36,609 nucleotides of DNA from Caulobacteraceae bacterium (GTDB lineage Bacteria > Pseudomonadota > Alphaproteobacteria > Caulobacterales > Caulobacteraceae), in contig JAIBAU010000023.1 in the NCBI GenBank assembly GCA_019695035.1, positions 1 through 36,609 on the forward strand, in the 5' to 3' direction. The notes below the pieces were generated by a model. The model searched no databases. It worked only from the letters and a program-made list of their open reading frames with translations, and had not been told where the DNA came from. A program made the translations under genes and the position numbers. Positions within the stretch are counted from its first letter, which is position 1. Each line of letters begins with the position of its first letter. Shown here one piece after another: positions 1-9,107 of this stretch.

Positions 1-2
1 TG

Positions 3-299
3 TTCGACCCCGACGCGATGGATCAGGACGTCGGCGGCCGGATCATCCGCTACGAGGAATTGCAGCAGGACGAGGAAGACCCGGCGGACCGCTCGCCCAC
101 GGGCACCTTCATCCTGATGGGCGCCATCGGCCTGACCGCCATCGGAGGCTCCATCGCCGCCCTGCTCAAGGACCAGAACGACATCTCGGGCAATCACGAC
201 TTGCTGGTCGCCGCATGGGTCCTGGCCTTCATCGGGGCCGGCTGCGCGGGCACGGCCGTTTATTTCCTGCTCAAGAGGCTGGGCGGCGTGAAGGACTGA
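3..299 (+). CDS. Hypothetical small membrane protein, 5'-partial
   Basis: The reading frame is open to the left edge of the window, so the true start probably lies upstream. The first internal ATG is at 18 and has no Shine-Dalgarno sequence before it. The visible part has an acidic stretch (EELQQDEEDP) followed by two hydrophobic segments, roughly FILMGAIGLTAIGGS and LLVAAWVLAFIGAGCAG, joined by a polar loop, and it ends in a short basic tail. This fits a two-helix inner-membrane protein. I do not recognise the family and assign no function. It ends 76 bases before the isovaleryl-CoA dehydrogenase gene, which has its own promoter-like sequence, so the two need not be co-transcribed. Confidence 0.6.
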   Translation, partial: FDPDAMDQDVGGRIIRYEELQQDEEDPADRSPTGTFILMGAIGLTAIGGSIAALLKDQNDISGNHDLLVAAWVLAFIGAGCAGTAVYFLLKRLGGVKD

Positions 300-341
300 T
301 GCCGTAGGGATCGACGCCGGCGCCGGACGAGCCTTGCCGCT

Positions 342-367
342 TTGCGCCCGGGGGCGAGTTTGCTAAC
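342..367 (+). promoter_or_regulatory. Candidate promoter of the isovaleryl-CoA dehydrogenase gene (leaderless)
   Basis: TTGCGC (342-347), a 14-base spacer, then GCTAAC (362-367) resembles the Caulobacter housekeeping promoter consensus TTGACGS-N10-14-GCTANAWC. The -10 ends 8 bases before the ATG at 376, so transcription should start at or within a base or two of the start codon. No Shine-Dalgarno is present at normal spacing. Assignment is by pattern only. Confidence 0.5.
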
Positions 368-375
368 CCCCTCCC

Positions 376-1536
376 ATGAGCAGCACCCCTGACTTCGATT
401 TCGGCCTCGGCGAGACCGCCGACGCCATCCGCGAGACCACCGCCCGGTTCGCCGCCGACAAGATCGCGCCGATCGCGGCGGAGGTCGACGAGCAGAACAG
501 GTTCCCCCGCCATCTTTGGCCGCAGATGGGCGAGTTGGGCCTGCACGGGATCACCGTCGAGGAGGAGTTCGGCGGGCTGGGCCTCGGCTACCTTGAGCAC
601 TGCGTGGCCATGGAGGAGGTGTCGCGCGCGTCAGCCGCCGTGGGTTTGAGCTACGGCGCCCATTCGAATCTCTGCGTGAACCAGATCCGTCGCTGGGCGT
701 CTCCGGAGCAGAAGCATCGCTACCTGCCCAGGCTGATCAGCGGGGAGCACGTCGGCTCGCTGGCCATGTCCGAGGCCGAGAGCGGCTCGGACGTGGTCTC
801 CATGAAGCTGCGCGCGGACCGGAAGAGCGACCGCTTCATCCTGAACGGGACCAAGTTCTGGATCACCAATGCGCCGGAAGCCGACACCCTGGTGGTGTAC
901 GCCAAGACGGCCCCGGGCGAGGGCAGCCGCGGCATCACCGCCTTCATCATCGAGAAGGGCTTCAAGGGCTTCTCGGTCAGCCCCAAGCTCAACAAGATGG
1001 GGATGCGGGGCTCCGACACCGCTGAGCTGGTGTTCGAGGACTGCGAGGTGCCGGCCGAGAATGTGATGGGCCCCGAAAACGGGGGTGTCGGCGTGCTGAT
1101 GTCGGGTCTCGACTACGAGCGGGCCGTACTGGCGGCCGGCCCGCTCGGCATCATGCAGGCCTGTCTGGACGTGGTCCTGCCCTACGTCCGCGAACGCAAG
1201 CAGTTCGGCAAGGCGATCGGTTCGTTCCAGCTGATGCAGGCCAAGGTCGCCGATATGTACGTGGCCCTCAATTCGGCGCGGGCCTACGTCTACGCCGTGG
1301 CGCGCAACTGCGACGCGGGACGCACGACGCGGTTCGACGCGGCGGGCGCCATCTTGCTTGCGTCGGAAAACGCTGTTCAATGCTCGCTGGAGGCCATACA
1401 GGCCTTGGGTGGAGCGGGCTACATCAAGGAATGGCCGGTGGAGCGGTTCGCCCGCGACGCCAAGCTTTACGATATCGGCGCCGGAACCAACGAGATCCGG
1501 CGCTTCCTCATTGGACGGGAGTTGTTGGGGGCATGA
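376..1536 (+). CDS. liuA: Isovaleryl-CoA dehydrogenase
   Basis: FAD-dependent acyl-CoA dehydrogenase of 386 residues, the usual length. It oxidises isovaleryl-CoA to 3-methylcrotonyl-CoA in leucine breakdown and passes electrons to ETF. The N-terminal helical domain, the middle beta domain ([11 protein letters not shown] near 130-140, FWITNA near 161) and the C-terminal helical domain ([15 protein letters not shown]) are all present. The diagnostic feature is the base: isovaleryl-CoA dehydrogenases carry it in LD-x-ER, here LDYERA with Glu248, while the usual late position reads YDIGAGTNE with no Glu. That separates it from short- and medium-chain enzymes. Its stop overlaps the next start (ATGA at 1533-1536), and mcc genes lie further along the window, supporting the substrate call. 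A role in the acyclic terpene pathway is a less likely alternative. Confidence 0.93.
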   Translation: MSSTPDFDFGLGETADAIRETTARFAADKIAPIAAEVDEQNRFPRHLWPQMGELGLHGITVEEEFGGLGLGYLEHCVAMEEVSRASAAVGLSYGAHSNLCVNQIRRWASPEQKHRYLPRLISGEHVGSLAMSEAESGSDVVSMKLRADRKSDRFILNGTKFWITNAPEADTLVVYAKTAPGEGSRGITAFIIEKGFKGFSVSPKLNKMGMRGSDTAELVFEDCEVPAENVMGPENGGVGVLMSGLDYERAVLAAGPLGIMQACLDVVLPYVRERKQFGKAIGSFQLMQAKVADMYVALNSARAYVYAVARNCDAGRTTRFDAAGAILLASENAVQCSLEAIQALGGAGYIKEWPVERFARDAKLYDIGAGTNEIRRFLIGRELLGA

Positions 1537-2120
1537 GCGGAATTGTGATCAGCGGTGACACGCGCGGTGGAGTCGGTCCGCAGCCGGGCCGGCAGGGTGC
1601 GCAGCAGAAGGTCGCTCCGGGCGCCTACAAGGCGGCGGTGGCGGGCGTGCTGGGCAAGCTGACCCAGGCGTGGAACAAGGGCGACGCCAAGGCCGTCGGC
1701 GCGCTGTTCGGCAAGGAAGCCGACTACGTGAACGTCGGCGGCGCCATGGTCTCCGGAGCGGACAAGATCGCCGCTGCTCACAAGGCGATGTTCGACGCCA
1801 CCAAGGGCGCGCAGTCCGCCTATCGCGTGATCAAGCTGAAGCCGCTGGGACCCGACGTGGTGATGGCCTTCCTCGGTCAGAAGATCACCACCAAGCAGGG
1901 TGACAAGTCGGGCGAGATGACCACCCGTCCGACCATGATCCTGCGCAAGATTGGCAACGACTGGAAGATCGCGGCGTTTCAGGTGACGCGCGTCGGGCCG
2001 CAGGTCCGCGCCGCCGCCGCGAAGGCCGCCGCCGCCAAGGCTGGCGCCGCCAAGGCCGGGGCCGCCAAGGCGGAGACCAAGACGGACAAGCCGGCTGCCA
2101 AGAAGGCCGACAAGAAATAG
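1533..2120 (+). CDS. NTF2/SnoaL-like (DUF4440-type) protein with Ala/Lys-rich tail
   Basis: I place the start at the ATG overlapping the previous stop (ATGA), giving 195 residues. A longer in-frame reading begins inside the dehydrogenase gene and is unlikely. Residues about 30-150 look like a cone-shaped NTF2-like fold: [17 protein letters not shown], then DYVNVGG, and a final strand [19 protein letters not shown], as in SgcJ/EcaC-type proteins. Family members bind or transform small hydrophobic ligands; the substrate cannot be read here. The last ~45 residues are almost entirely Ala and Lys with AAKAG-type repeats, resembling the tails of histone H1-like and AlgP-like proteins. There is no signal peptide. 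Overlap with the dehydrogenase gene implies translational coupling, but a metabolic link is only inferred. Confidence 0.75.
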   Translation: MSGIVISGDTRGGVGPQPGRQGAQQKVAPGAYKAAVAGVLGKLTQAWNKGDAKAVGALFGKEADYVNVGGAMVSGADKIAAAHKAMFDATKGAQSAYRVIKLKPLGPDVVMAFLGQKITTKQGDKSGEMTTRPTMILRKIGNDWKIAAFQVTRVGPQVRAAAAKAAAAKAGAAKAGAAKAETKTDKPAAKKADKK

Positions 2121-2162
2121 GACCAAGCATGATCCGGTGTGCGGCGTGAGCGGGGGCGGTCG

Positions 2163-2810
2163 ATGACGGCTTCCGCCAAGCCGCCGCCGGACGGAGCCCG
2201 GTTTTCCGACATCCTCGAAGGGCTGGGTCGCGGCGACCGCGAGCGGCTCTACGTGCGCGAGGTGTTGGACGCGTTCGGCGAACAGGGGCTGGGCGCGATC
2301 ATGCTGATCTTTGCCCTGTTCAGCTGCCTGCCGCTGCCGCCTGGGGGCAGCACCCTGACCGGCGCGCCGCTCCTCCTGCTATCGCTCGAACTGGCCACCC
2401 TTCGCGATACGTTGTGGCTGCCCCGACGTTTCGTTTCGGCTTCGGTCAAGCGTGAGAGCCTGCGCAAGGGCTTCGGCTGGATGATCCCGGTCGTCCGCTT
2501 CGCCGAAAACCTGTCCCGCCCCCGGTTGCTCATGCTCACGGGCCGGTTCGGCCAGGGCCTGATCGGGGTGACCTGCTTCCTGCTGTCCATCGTGCTGGTG
2601 CTGCCGATTCCGCTGGGCAACATCGCGCCGGCCGCCACCATCGCCCTGTTCTCACTGGGGGTGATGCAGCGTGACGGCGTGGCCGTGATCCTGGGCTGGA
2701 CAGGCGTGGCCATCAGCGTGGGCTTGCTGGCCATCGCCTGGCGGGTCGTGGCCCACGCCGTGGGCGGCCTCTACGACCAGCTCACCAGCCTGCACCTGGT
2801 CATCCCCTAG
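2163..2810 (+). CDS. ExoD family membrane protein
   Basis: The ATG at 2163 follows a purine-rich GAGCGGGGG and yields 215 residues, normal for ExoD proteins; an upstream GTG at 2139 in frame would add eight basic residues and is less likely. The N-terminal helical part (FSDILEGLGRGDRERLYVREVLDAFGEQG) and the following segment with SCLPLPPGGSTLTGAP are typical of the family, which was first noted in exopolysaccharide-defective Sinorhizobium. Three or four hydrophobic helices follow, including one with VLVLPIPLGNIAPA, a second copy of the Pro-Gly pattern. It is an inner-membrane protein of unresolved biochemical function. It lies 42 bases after the NTF2-like gene, same strand, so may share its transcript. 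Confidence 0.85.
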   Translation: MTASAKPPPDGARFSDILEGLGRGDRERLYVREVLDAFGEQGLGAIMLIFALFSCLPLPPGGSTLTGAPLLLLSLELATLRDTLWLPRRFVSASVKRESLRKGFGWMIPVVRFAENLSRPRLLMLTGRFGQGLIGVTCFLLSIVLVLPIPLGNIAPAATIALFSLGVMQRDGVAVILGWTGVAISVGLLAIAWRVVAHAVGGLYDQLTSLHLVIP

Positions 2811-2908
2811 GCCTTTCCCTGTCGGGGGAGGTGTTCACGAGGCAGATGCGAGACGGATCGGCCCCCCGCGCTTCCCACGCCGGGCCGGTCGCCCAACAGG
2901 CAAGGATT

Positions 2909-3097
2909 TCAGCGGTCCGCAACGTGCTCGGGTTTGCCCTTGCGCCGGGTCGAGGCGAATTCGTCCAGCTCCTTCTCGCTCATCGACTTGTACATCGACT
3001 TCGACGCGCCCTTCAGCTCGCCGACCTTGGTGTCTCCGCGTTTGGCCGACAGGGCGGCGCCGGCGGCTTTCTGCTGGGCCTTGGACTTGGCGGGCAT
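2909..3097 (-). CDS. DUF3008 family small basic protein
   Basis: A 62-residue protein starting MPAKSKAQQKAAGAALSAKR, preceded by AGGAG eight bases before the ATG. The frame remains open upstream to 3211, but the ribosome site and the family's constant MPAKSK beginning fix the start at 3097. The rest (LKGASKSMYKSMSEKELDEF, then ASTRRKGKPEHV) matches the DUF3008 family. These proteins are short, highly charged and widespread in alpha- and betaproteobacteria. No function is established, and resemblance to Lys/Ala-rich stress proteins is only suggestive. The 98 bases between its stop and the ExoD stop hold no obvious terminator. Upstream on the same strand lie a perfect hairpin (3164-3195) and a 21-codon ORF. 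Confidence 0.85.
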   Translation of the reverse strand: MPAKSKAQQKAAGAALSAKRGDTKVGELKGASKSMYKSMSEKELDEFASTRRKGKPEHVADR

Positions 3098-3163
3098 GAC
3101 TTGAACTCCTTCACTGCCTGCCCAGACAAGCGGCGAGCCGGTGGCTGAGTTCCAGAAACGACC

Positions 3164-3195
3164 GAGGGGCCGCCGGATAGCTCCGGCGGCCCCTC
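3164..3195 (-). terminator. Perfect 14-bp hairpin between the mini-ORF and the DUF3008 gene
   Basis: GAGGGGCCGCCGGA (3164-3177) pairs without mismatch with TCCGGCGGCCCCTC (3182-3195) across a 4-base loop. On the minus strand it is followed by GGTCGTTTC, a weak U tract. It lies 34 bases after the stop of the 21-codon ORF and 66 bases before the DUF3008 start, so it may be an intrinsic terminator or an attenuator. Confidence 0.65.
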
Positions 3196-3229
3196 CATTG
3201 TCGACCGTCACTGCGGTCTCCGTGAACTG

Positions 3230-3295
3230 TCAGGCGGCGCCCTCGAAGGCGAAGCTCTGGCTCACGAACCCGCTCGGGTTATGACAATGAGACAC
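3230..3295 (-). CDS. Putative 21-residue small protein or leader peptide
   Basis: The GTG at 3295 is preceded at six-base spacing by AGGAGG (3302-3307) within AAAGGAGGTGA, close to a full anti-16S match and the strongest ribosome site I noticed in the window. The frame reads MSHCHNPSGFVSQSFAFEG, then AA and a TGA stop. The N-terminal SHCH could bind a metal, but that is speculative. It is otherwise the only gene candidate in the 318-base gap between the DUF3008 gene and the methyltransferase gene. A perfect hairpin follows. It could be a free-standing small protein, the coding part of a small RNA, or a leader peptide controlling the DUF3008 gene. I do not recognise the sequence. The rest of the gap (3296-3415) holds the divergent upstream regions and nothing else I can support. 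Confidence 0.5.
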   Translation of the reverse strand: MSHCHNPSGFVSQSFAFEGAA

Positions 3296-3415
3296 GGGTC
3301 ACCTCCTTTCAAAAGACCGGGCACATCGCCGGCAGGGAAAAAGGTAGGATGAGTCTTCGTCCTTTCAACGGCATGCACGTGGACGGCGAAGTCGCACCGG
3401 CGTAGCTGTGGGCGC

Positions 3416-4198
3416 ATGACCACCGCCTGGGACCCCGACCAGTACGAGCGCTACAAGGCCTACCGCGACCGGCCGGCGCTCGACCTGATGCTGCAGATTC
3501 CTTCACACCGGAGCTACCGCGAGATCTGGGATCTCGGCTGTGGCACGGGCGAGCATGCCGCTCTGCTGAAACGCCGCCACCCGGATGCGACGGTGCATGG
3601 GCTCGACACCAGCCCGGCCATGCTGGCCAAAGGCCGGGCGCGGCCCGAACAGATCGACTGGGTCGAGGCCTCCATCGCCGACTGGACGCCGGCGGCGCCG
3701 CCGGACCTGATCTTCACCAACGCCGCCCTGCAGTGGCTGGGCGAGCACGAGACCCTGGTTCCGCGCCTGGTCGAGAGCCTGGCGCCGGGCGGGGTGTTCG
3801 CCTGCCAAATGCCGCAGAGCTACGACACTCCTTGGCACGTGCTGCTGCGGGAGACGGCGGAAGATGGCCCCTGGGCGGATCGGATGGCGGCGCGGGTCGG
3901 CGTACGACGCATCGGCAGGCCCGAGGATTACTACGGCTGGCTGCAGCCGCTCTGCGCGCACATCGACATCTGGTCGACCACCTACCTGCACGCCCTGACC
4001 GGCGAGGACCCCATCGTAGACTGGATGCTGGGCACGGCGCTGCGGCCTTACGTCGAAGCCCTTACGGACGACGCGGAGCGGGCGGCTTTCCTTGACGCCT
4101 ATCGCGCCCGGTTGAAGCCCGTCTTTCCACGCCGGACCGACGGGACGACCTTGCTCCCGTTCCCACGGCTGTTTCTGGCAGCTCTTCGTCGAGGGTGA
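3416..4198 (+). CDS. tam: Trans-aconitate 2-methyltransferase
   Basis: SAM-dependent methyltransferase of 260 residues (E. coli Tam is about 252). It methylates trans-aconitate, a spontaneous isomer of cis-aconitate that inhibits aconitase. The family's opening W-DP-QY-x-(Y/F) is present as AWDPDQYERYKAYRDRPALD. SAM motif I is IWDLGCGTGEH (about 37-47) and the acidic motif II is HGLDTSPAML. The mid-region FTNAALQWLGEH and the ending TDGTTLLPFPRLFLA are also Tam signatures, so the C-terminus is real although it overlaps the convergent patatin gene by 137 bases. No good Shine-Dalgarno precedes the ATG. It stands alone, with divergent and convergent neighbours. Confidence 0.9.
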   Translation: MTTAWDPDQYERYKAYRDRPALDLMLQIPSHRSYREIWDLGCGTGEHAALLKRRHPDATVHGLDTSPAMLAKGRARPEQIDWVEASIADWTPAAPPDLIFTNAALQWLGEHETLVPRLVESLAPGGVFACQMPQSYDTPWHVLLRETAEDGPWADRMAARVGVRRIGRPEDYYGWLQPLCAHIDIWSTTYLHALTGEDPIVDWMLGTALRPYVEALTDDAERAAFLDAYRARLKPVFPRRTDGTTLLPFPRLFLAALRRG

Positions 4199-6017
4199 TG
4201 ATCGGTTCGGCCGGCTGGTAACTCAGCTGGCGTCGCCGCAGCATGGTGACCGGGCCCTCCAGGTGGGACAGCGCCTCGGTCATGGCCGAATAGCCCGCGT
4301 CCACCGCCAGGTCGTAGGCTTTCCAGTCGCGGATCTCGACGCCGTGGGGCTGGGGAATGACCAGGAGGTCGGTGGCCGCGCGACCCTGGGCCAGCTCGCC
4401 GGCGTGGGTGATGGTGGCCGAGCGCATCATGATCGAGACGATCGGCGGCCCGCGGTGCCAGGCGCCGGAGAACAACAGCCGCCAGGGCGAAGGCGGATCC
4501 TCCAGGGTCTTCGGATCGATGCCTCGCGCGCGGGTCACGTCCACCCCGACCACCGTTCCGTTGTGCCAGGCGCGCATGATGTCGGCCGGGAAGCTGCGCA
4601 TCACCGCGCCGTCCACCAGCACTCCGCCGTCCATCAGCACCGGCGGCAGGATCCCGGGCAGGGAGATGGAGGCCCTGAGGGCATCGCGCAGCCGTCCGCG
4701 CTTGTGCAGATGGTAGGCGCCCGTGGTCAGGTTCGAGGAGACGCAGAAGTAGGGCGTCGGCAAGTCCTCGATCATGACGTCGCCGAAGTGCTCCTCCAGG
4801 CGCTGATCGACCTTCTTGCCCTTGGTCATGGCCAGGATGGGAAAGGCGATGTCGTCCAGAGGATTGGTGTCGACGAAGGCCGCGTGCATGCGCCGGTCCA
4901 TCTCCGACTGGTCCCAGCCCATGGCCAGGCCCGCCGCGATGGTCGCCCCCATGGAGGCCGCCCCATAGAAGTCGAAGGGCGTCTTGGCGTCCTTCAGCGC
5001 CTGCACCGCCCCGATGTGGGCGAAAGCACGCGCGCCGCCGCCCGACAGCACCAGCCCGACCGAAGTGCCCGTGATCACCCGCGCCAGCCGCGCGGCGTCA
5101 TGGCGGTAACCGCCTTTCACGTGGAACCAGCGCGCCGGGTCGATGGCGTCGAGCCACTTCGCGGTGCCGCTGGGGCGGTCCTGGGCGGGCCGACGGATCA
5201 GCACCAGGTCCACCAGGCGGTGCTCCTCCAACGCCTCGGCGTCCCACCAGGAGGCCGCGGGCGGCCGCTCCTCGAGGCGGCCGACCAGGAACAGCCGGTC
5301 CACCTGCCGTGAACACAGTCGCGCCCAGTTCACCTCCTCGGCTTCGGCCACGTAGAGGACGAAATCGTGGGTCTGCTCGATGGTTGAGAACCAGCTTGCC
5401 GCCGATCGCAGCGCGGAGGAATCGATCACCCGCACCGAGAACCCCAGGGCCGCGATCTCGGCCTCGACCAGGTGCACGAAGGCCCGCACCGGCCGCTCCG
5501 AGAGGCCCACGAAGCCGAACACGGTGGGTTCCGACAGCTGACCGCCGCCCGCCGGGGTCCGCGCCCGACGGATCATCAACCGGGCCAGTTCGGTCATCAC
5601 CTCAGGATAGTCGGCCGCGGCCTTGAAGAAGCTGTCGCGGGGCAGGGCGAGGATTTCGGAATCCCGCAGGGCCACCACCGTCGAGGTGTGCGGCGTGCCG
5701 GCGATCATCGCCATCTCGCCGACCGGCTCGCCCGGCGTCACCACGCCCAGGAACTGGCTCTCGCGGCCTTCCTCGCGCCGGAAAACGCCAAGGCGGCCGG
5801 CGCGTAGCAGATACAGGGTCTCGGCCTCGTCGCCGGCCGAAAACAGCCGGCCGCCGCCGGGAAGCAGAAACCAGGACGCCTCGCTCGCGGCGCTCTTCTC
5901 GAAGATGCGCGCCAAGGTGTTCTCGAGCGTGTCGGCGGCGGTCGTGCGGCGAGCCATCGCGACGGACTGTAGAGCTTTCCGGGATTCGTTGAACAGCCGA
6001 TTGCGCAATGCGCTCAC
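4062..6017 (-). CDS. Patatin-like phospholipase with N-terminal cyclic nucleotide-binding-type domain
   Basis: A 651-residue reading from GTG 6017; an ATG at 5957 (MARRTTAADT) is an equally plausible start, since neither has a clear ribosome site. Residues ~40-140 form a cNMP/CRP-type beta barrel with PGEPVGEMAMIAGTPHTST; the Arg that binds the cyclic phosphate in true cAMP domains is His110 here. A Rossmann-like linker region (~165-275) follows. Residues ~318-520 are the patatin domain: oxyanion loop SGGGARAFAH (325-334), nucleophile Ser355 in YGAASMGA, and catalytic Asp469 in LVDGAV. The dyad is intact, so lipid acyl hydrolase activity is likely, as in the neuropathy-target-esterase and RssA-like families. 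The last ~45 residues are basic and lie antisense to the end of tam. Confidence 0.88.
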   Translation of the reverse strand: MSALRNRLFNESRKALQSVAMARRTTAADTLENTLARIFEKSAASEASWFLLPGGGRLFSAGDEAETLYLLRAGRLGVFRREEGRESQFLGVVTPGEPVGEMAMIAGTPHTSTVVALRDSEILALPRDSFFKAAADYPEVMTELARLMIRRARTPAGGGQLSEPTVFGFVGLSERPVRAFVHLVEAEIAALGFSVRVIDSSALRSAASWFSTIEQTHDFVLYVAEAEEVNWARLCSRQVDRLFLVGRLEERPPAASWWDAEALEEHRLVDLVLIRRPAQDRPSGTAKWLDAIDPARWFHVKGGYRHDAARLARVITGTSVGLVLSGGGARAFAHIGAVQALKDAKTPFDFYGAASMGATIAAGLAMGWDQSEMDRRMHAAFVDTNPLDDIAFPILAMTKGKKVDQRLEEHFGDVMIEDLPTPYFCVSSNLTTGAYHLHKRGRLRDALRASISLPGILPPVLMDGGVLVDGAVMRSFPADIMRAWHNGTVVGVDVTRARGIDPKTLEDPPSPWRLLFSGAWHRGPPIVSIMMRSATITHAGELAQGRAATDLLVIPQPHGVEIRDWKAYDLAVDAGYSAMTEALSHLEGPVTMLRRRQLSYQPAEPIITLDEELPETAVGTGARSSRRSGVERRASTGRDRRQGKPPAPRRP

Positions 6018-6046
6018 GCCGGGTCGGGTTGCAGCGGGAGAAAGGG

Positions 6047-6075
6047 TTGGCGCTCCCGCCGCCAGCGGCTAATCC
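6047..6075 (+). promoter_or_regulatory. Candidate promoter of the carboxylase beta-subunit gene (leaderless)
   Basis: TTGGCGC (6047-6053), a 14-base spacer, then GCTAATCC (6068-6075) fits the Caulobacter housekeeping consensus with few mismatches. GCTAAT ends 8 bases before the ATG at 6082 and no Shine-Dalgarno is present, so the mRNA is probably leaderless. Confidence 0.5.
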
Positions 6076-6081
6076 AGCCGC

Positions 6082-7689
<1,608 letters not shown>

Positions 7690-7701
7690 GTTCGGAAGGA
7701 C

Positions 7702-8091
7702 CTAGGGTTCGTCCATTCGGTTCAGTTCGGTGATCCGCTGTTCGGTCAGTCGGATCAGGCATTGCAGGCGGTACTCGGACGAACCCGAGCCCGCAAACGC
7801 CCCCTTGGCTTCGCACCAGCCGTCGCGATAGCGGAGCCAGTCGGCCTGCGACCGGATGACGCCGGCGCGCTGGCTTTCCTCCGACACGGCCACAGCGTTG
7901 TCGTAGGCGGCCTTCAGGCTGCCTTCCTGCCGCGTCACCTCGTCGGAAAGGCAGAAGGTCACCATCATCGTCATGCCCTGGGCCTGTTCCAGGCAGGCGT
8001 CGAGCTCCTCAGGCCGTTCCGACGGATCCGCCGCCGCCGGGGCGGCCGCGGCGAGGGCGGCCAGCGCGGCCGTCAGCATCACAATTCTCAT
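7702..8091 (-). CDS. Secreted LprI-like (DUF1311) protein
   Basis: A 129-residue protein with a clear Sec signal peptide (MRIVMLTAALAALAAAAPAAA, cut near residue 21). The mature part has four cysteines (33, 47, 93, 111), likely two disulfides in the periplasm. The helical core, with EGSLKAAYDNAV, then SQADWLRYRDGWC and the final CLIRLTEQRITEL, matches the lysozyme inhibitor LprI N-terminal family, named for a mycobacterial lysozyme inhibitor. Most proteobacterial members are uncharacterised, so lysozyme inhibition is not established here. It converges on the carboxylase gene with a 12-base gap and diverges from the hydratase gene. Confidence 0.82.
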   Translation of the reverse strand: MRIVMLTAALAALAAAAPAAADPSERPEELDACLEQAQGMTMMVTFCLSDEVTRQEGSLKAAYDNAVAVSEESQRAGVIRSQADWLRYRDGWCEAKGAFAGSGSSEYRLQCLIRLTEQRITELNRMDEP

Positions 8092-8170
8092 CCGGCCTCC
8101 GAAAGCTTGATCGGAAACATAGCGCCGGCCCCGAACCTTCTGCTAGCACCCGAGCGAACGGAGCACGCCC

Positions 8171-9037
8171 ATGTCCGACATCCCGCCCATCGACCCGCCC
8201 AACAACGCCATCGCCGACGGCCTGCTGGACCAGCCGGCCCCCGACGCCGAGACTTCCAAGGTCCTCGTCGAGGCGACGCCTGGAGGGGCGGTCACGGTCA
8301 CCATCAACCGGCCCGAGCGCAAGAACGCCTTCGACGCCGAAACCATCGCGGCCCTGCACGAGGCCTTCGAGACACTGCAGGGCCAAGATGGCGTGCGCGT
8401 CGTCTTCGTGCGCGGCGCGGGCGACACCTTCTCGGCCGGCGCCGACCTCGACTGGATGCGTTCTGCGGCCGAGTGGGACGAGGCCGACAATCGCGACGAC
8501 GCCATGATGCTGGCGCGCATGCTCAAGGCGCTGCACGACATTCCATGCCTGACAGTCGCCCTGGTGGACGGCGCCGCGTTCGGCGGCGGAGTCGGACTGG
8601 TTGCGGCCTGCGATACCGCCGTGGCCACCCACGGCGCTCGCTTCTCCTTCTCCGAGGTCAAGCTCGGCCTGACGCCGGCCACCATCAGTCCGTACGTCGT
8701 GGAGGCCATTGGCGCCCGCAACGCGCGGGCCCTGTTCGCGATGGGCCTGCCCTTCGACGCCCAGGACGCGCTGAACATCAGCCTCGTCCACCGCCTCGTC
8801 GCCGACGGAGCCGGGCTGGACCGGGCCCGCGACTGGATCGCCGGAGAGGTCCGCAACACCGCCCCGGGCGCCGTCGCCGCCGCCAAGGATCTGGTGCGCC
8901 ACGTCGAGGGAAGGGCCATCGACCACGCGCTGATGGCGGACACCGCCGAGCGCATCGCCGCCCGCCGGGTCAGTGATGAAGGCCGTGAGGGCGTCCGCGC
9001 CTTCCTGGAGCGGCGCAGGCCGGGCTGGGTGGGCTAG
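8171..9037 (+). CDS. liuC: Enoyl-CoA hydratase, probable methylglutaconyl-CoA hydratase
   Basis: A crotonase-fold protein of 288 residues, preceded by GGAG seven bases before the ATG. TINRPERKNAFDAETI opens the fold; the oxyanion-hole segments are GDTFSAGADLDWM and VDGAAFGGGVGLVAACD, followed by FSFSEVKLGLTPATISPYV, which carries the catalytic Glu of hydratases. The SEVKLGL-PATISPYV pattern is common in LiuC-type enzymes that hydrate 3-methylglutaconyl-CoA to HMG-CoA. Position between the two methylcrotonyl-CoA carboxylase genes supports this. The first ~30 residues are a Pro/Asp-rich extension. A general enoyl-CoA hydratase remains possible because substrate choice in this family is not readable with certainty. 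Confidence 0.87.
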   Translation: MSDIPPIDPPNNAIADGLLDQPAPDAETSKVLVEATPGGAVTVTINRPERKNAFDAETIAALHEAFETLQGQDGVRVVFVRGAGDTFSAGADLDWMRSAAEWDEADNRDDAMMLARMLKALHDIPCLTVALVDGAAFGGGVGLVAACDTAVATHGARFSFSEVKLGLTPATISPYVVEAIGARNARALFAMGLPFDAQDALNISLVHRLVADGAGLDRARDWIAGEVRNTAPGAVAAAKDLVRHVEGRAIDHALMADTAERIAARRVSDEGREGVRAFLERRRPGWVG

Positions 9038-9107
9038 GCGCTCCGCTCCTGCTCGCCAGCCGACCGGCGCGCGCTATAGTGGCCGGGACTCGCGCAGGGG
9101 GGACGCC

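Noticed and set aside
2007..2117. Short GCC-GCC-AAG DNA repeats at the end of the NTF2-like gene
   Set aside because: They are in frame and encode the Ala/Lys tail, so they are coding repeats and not a separate DNA element.
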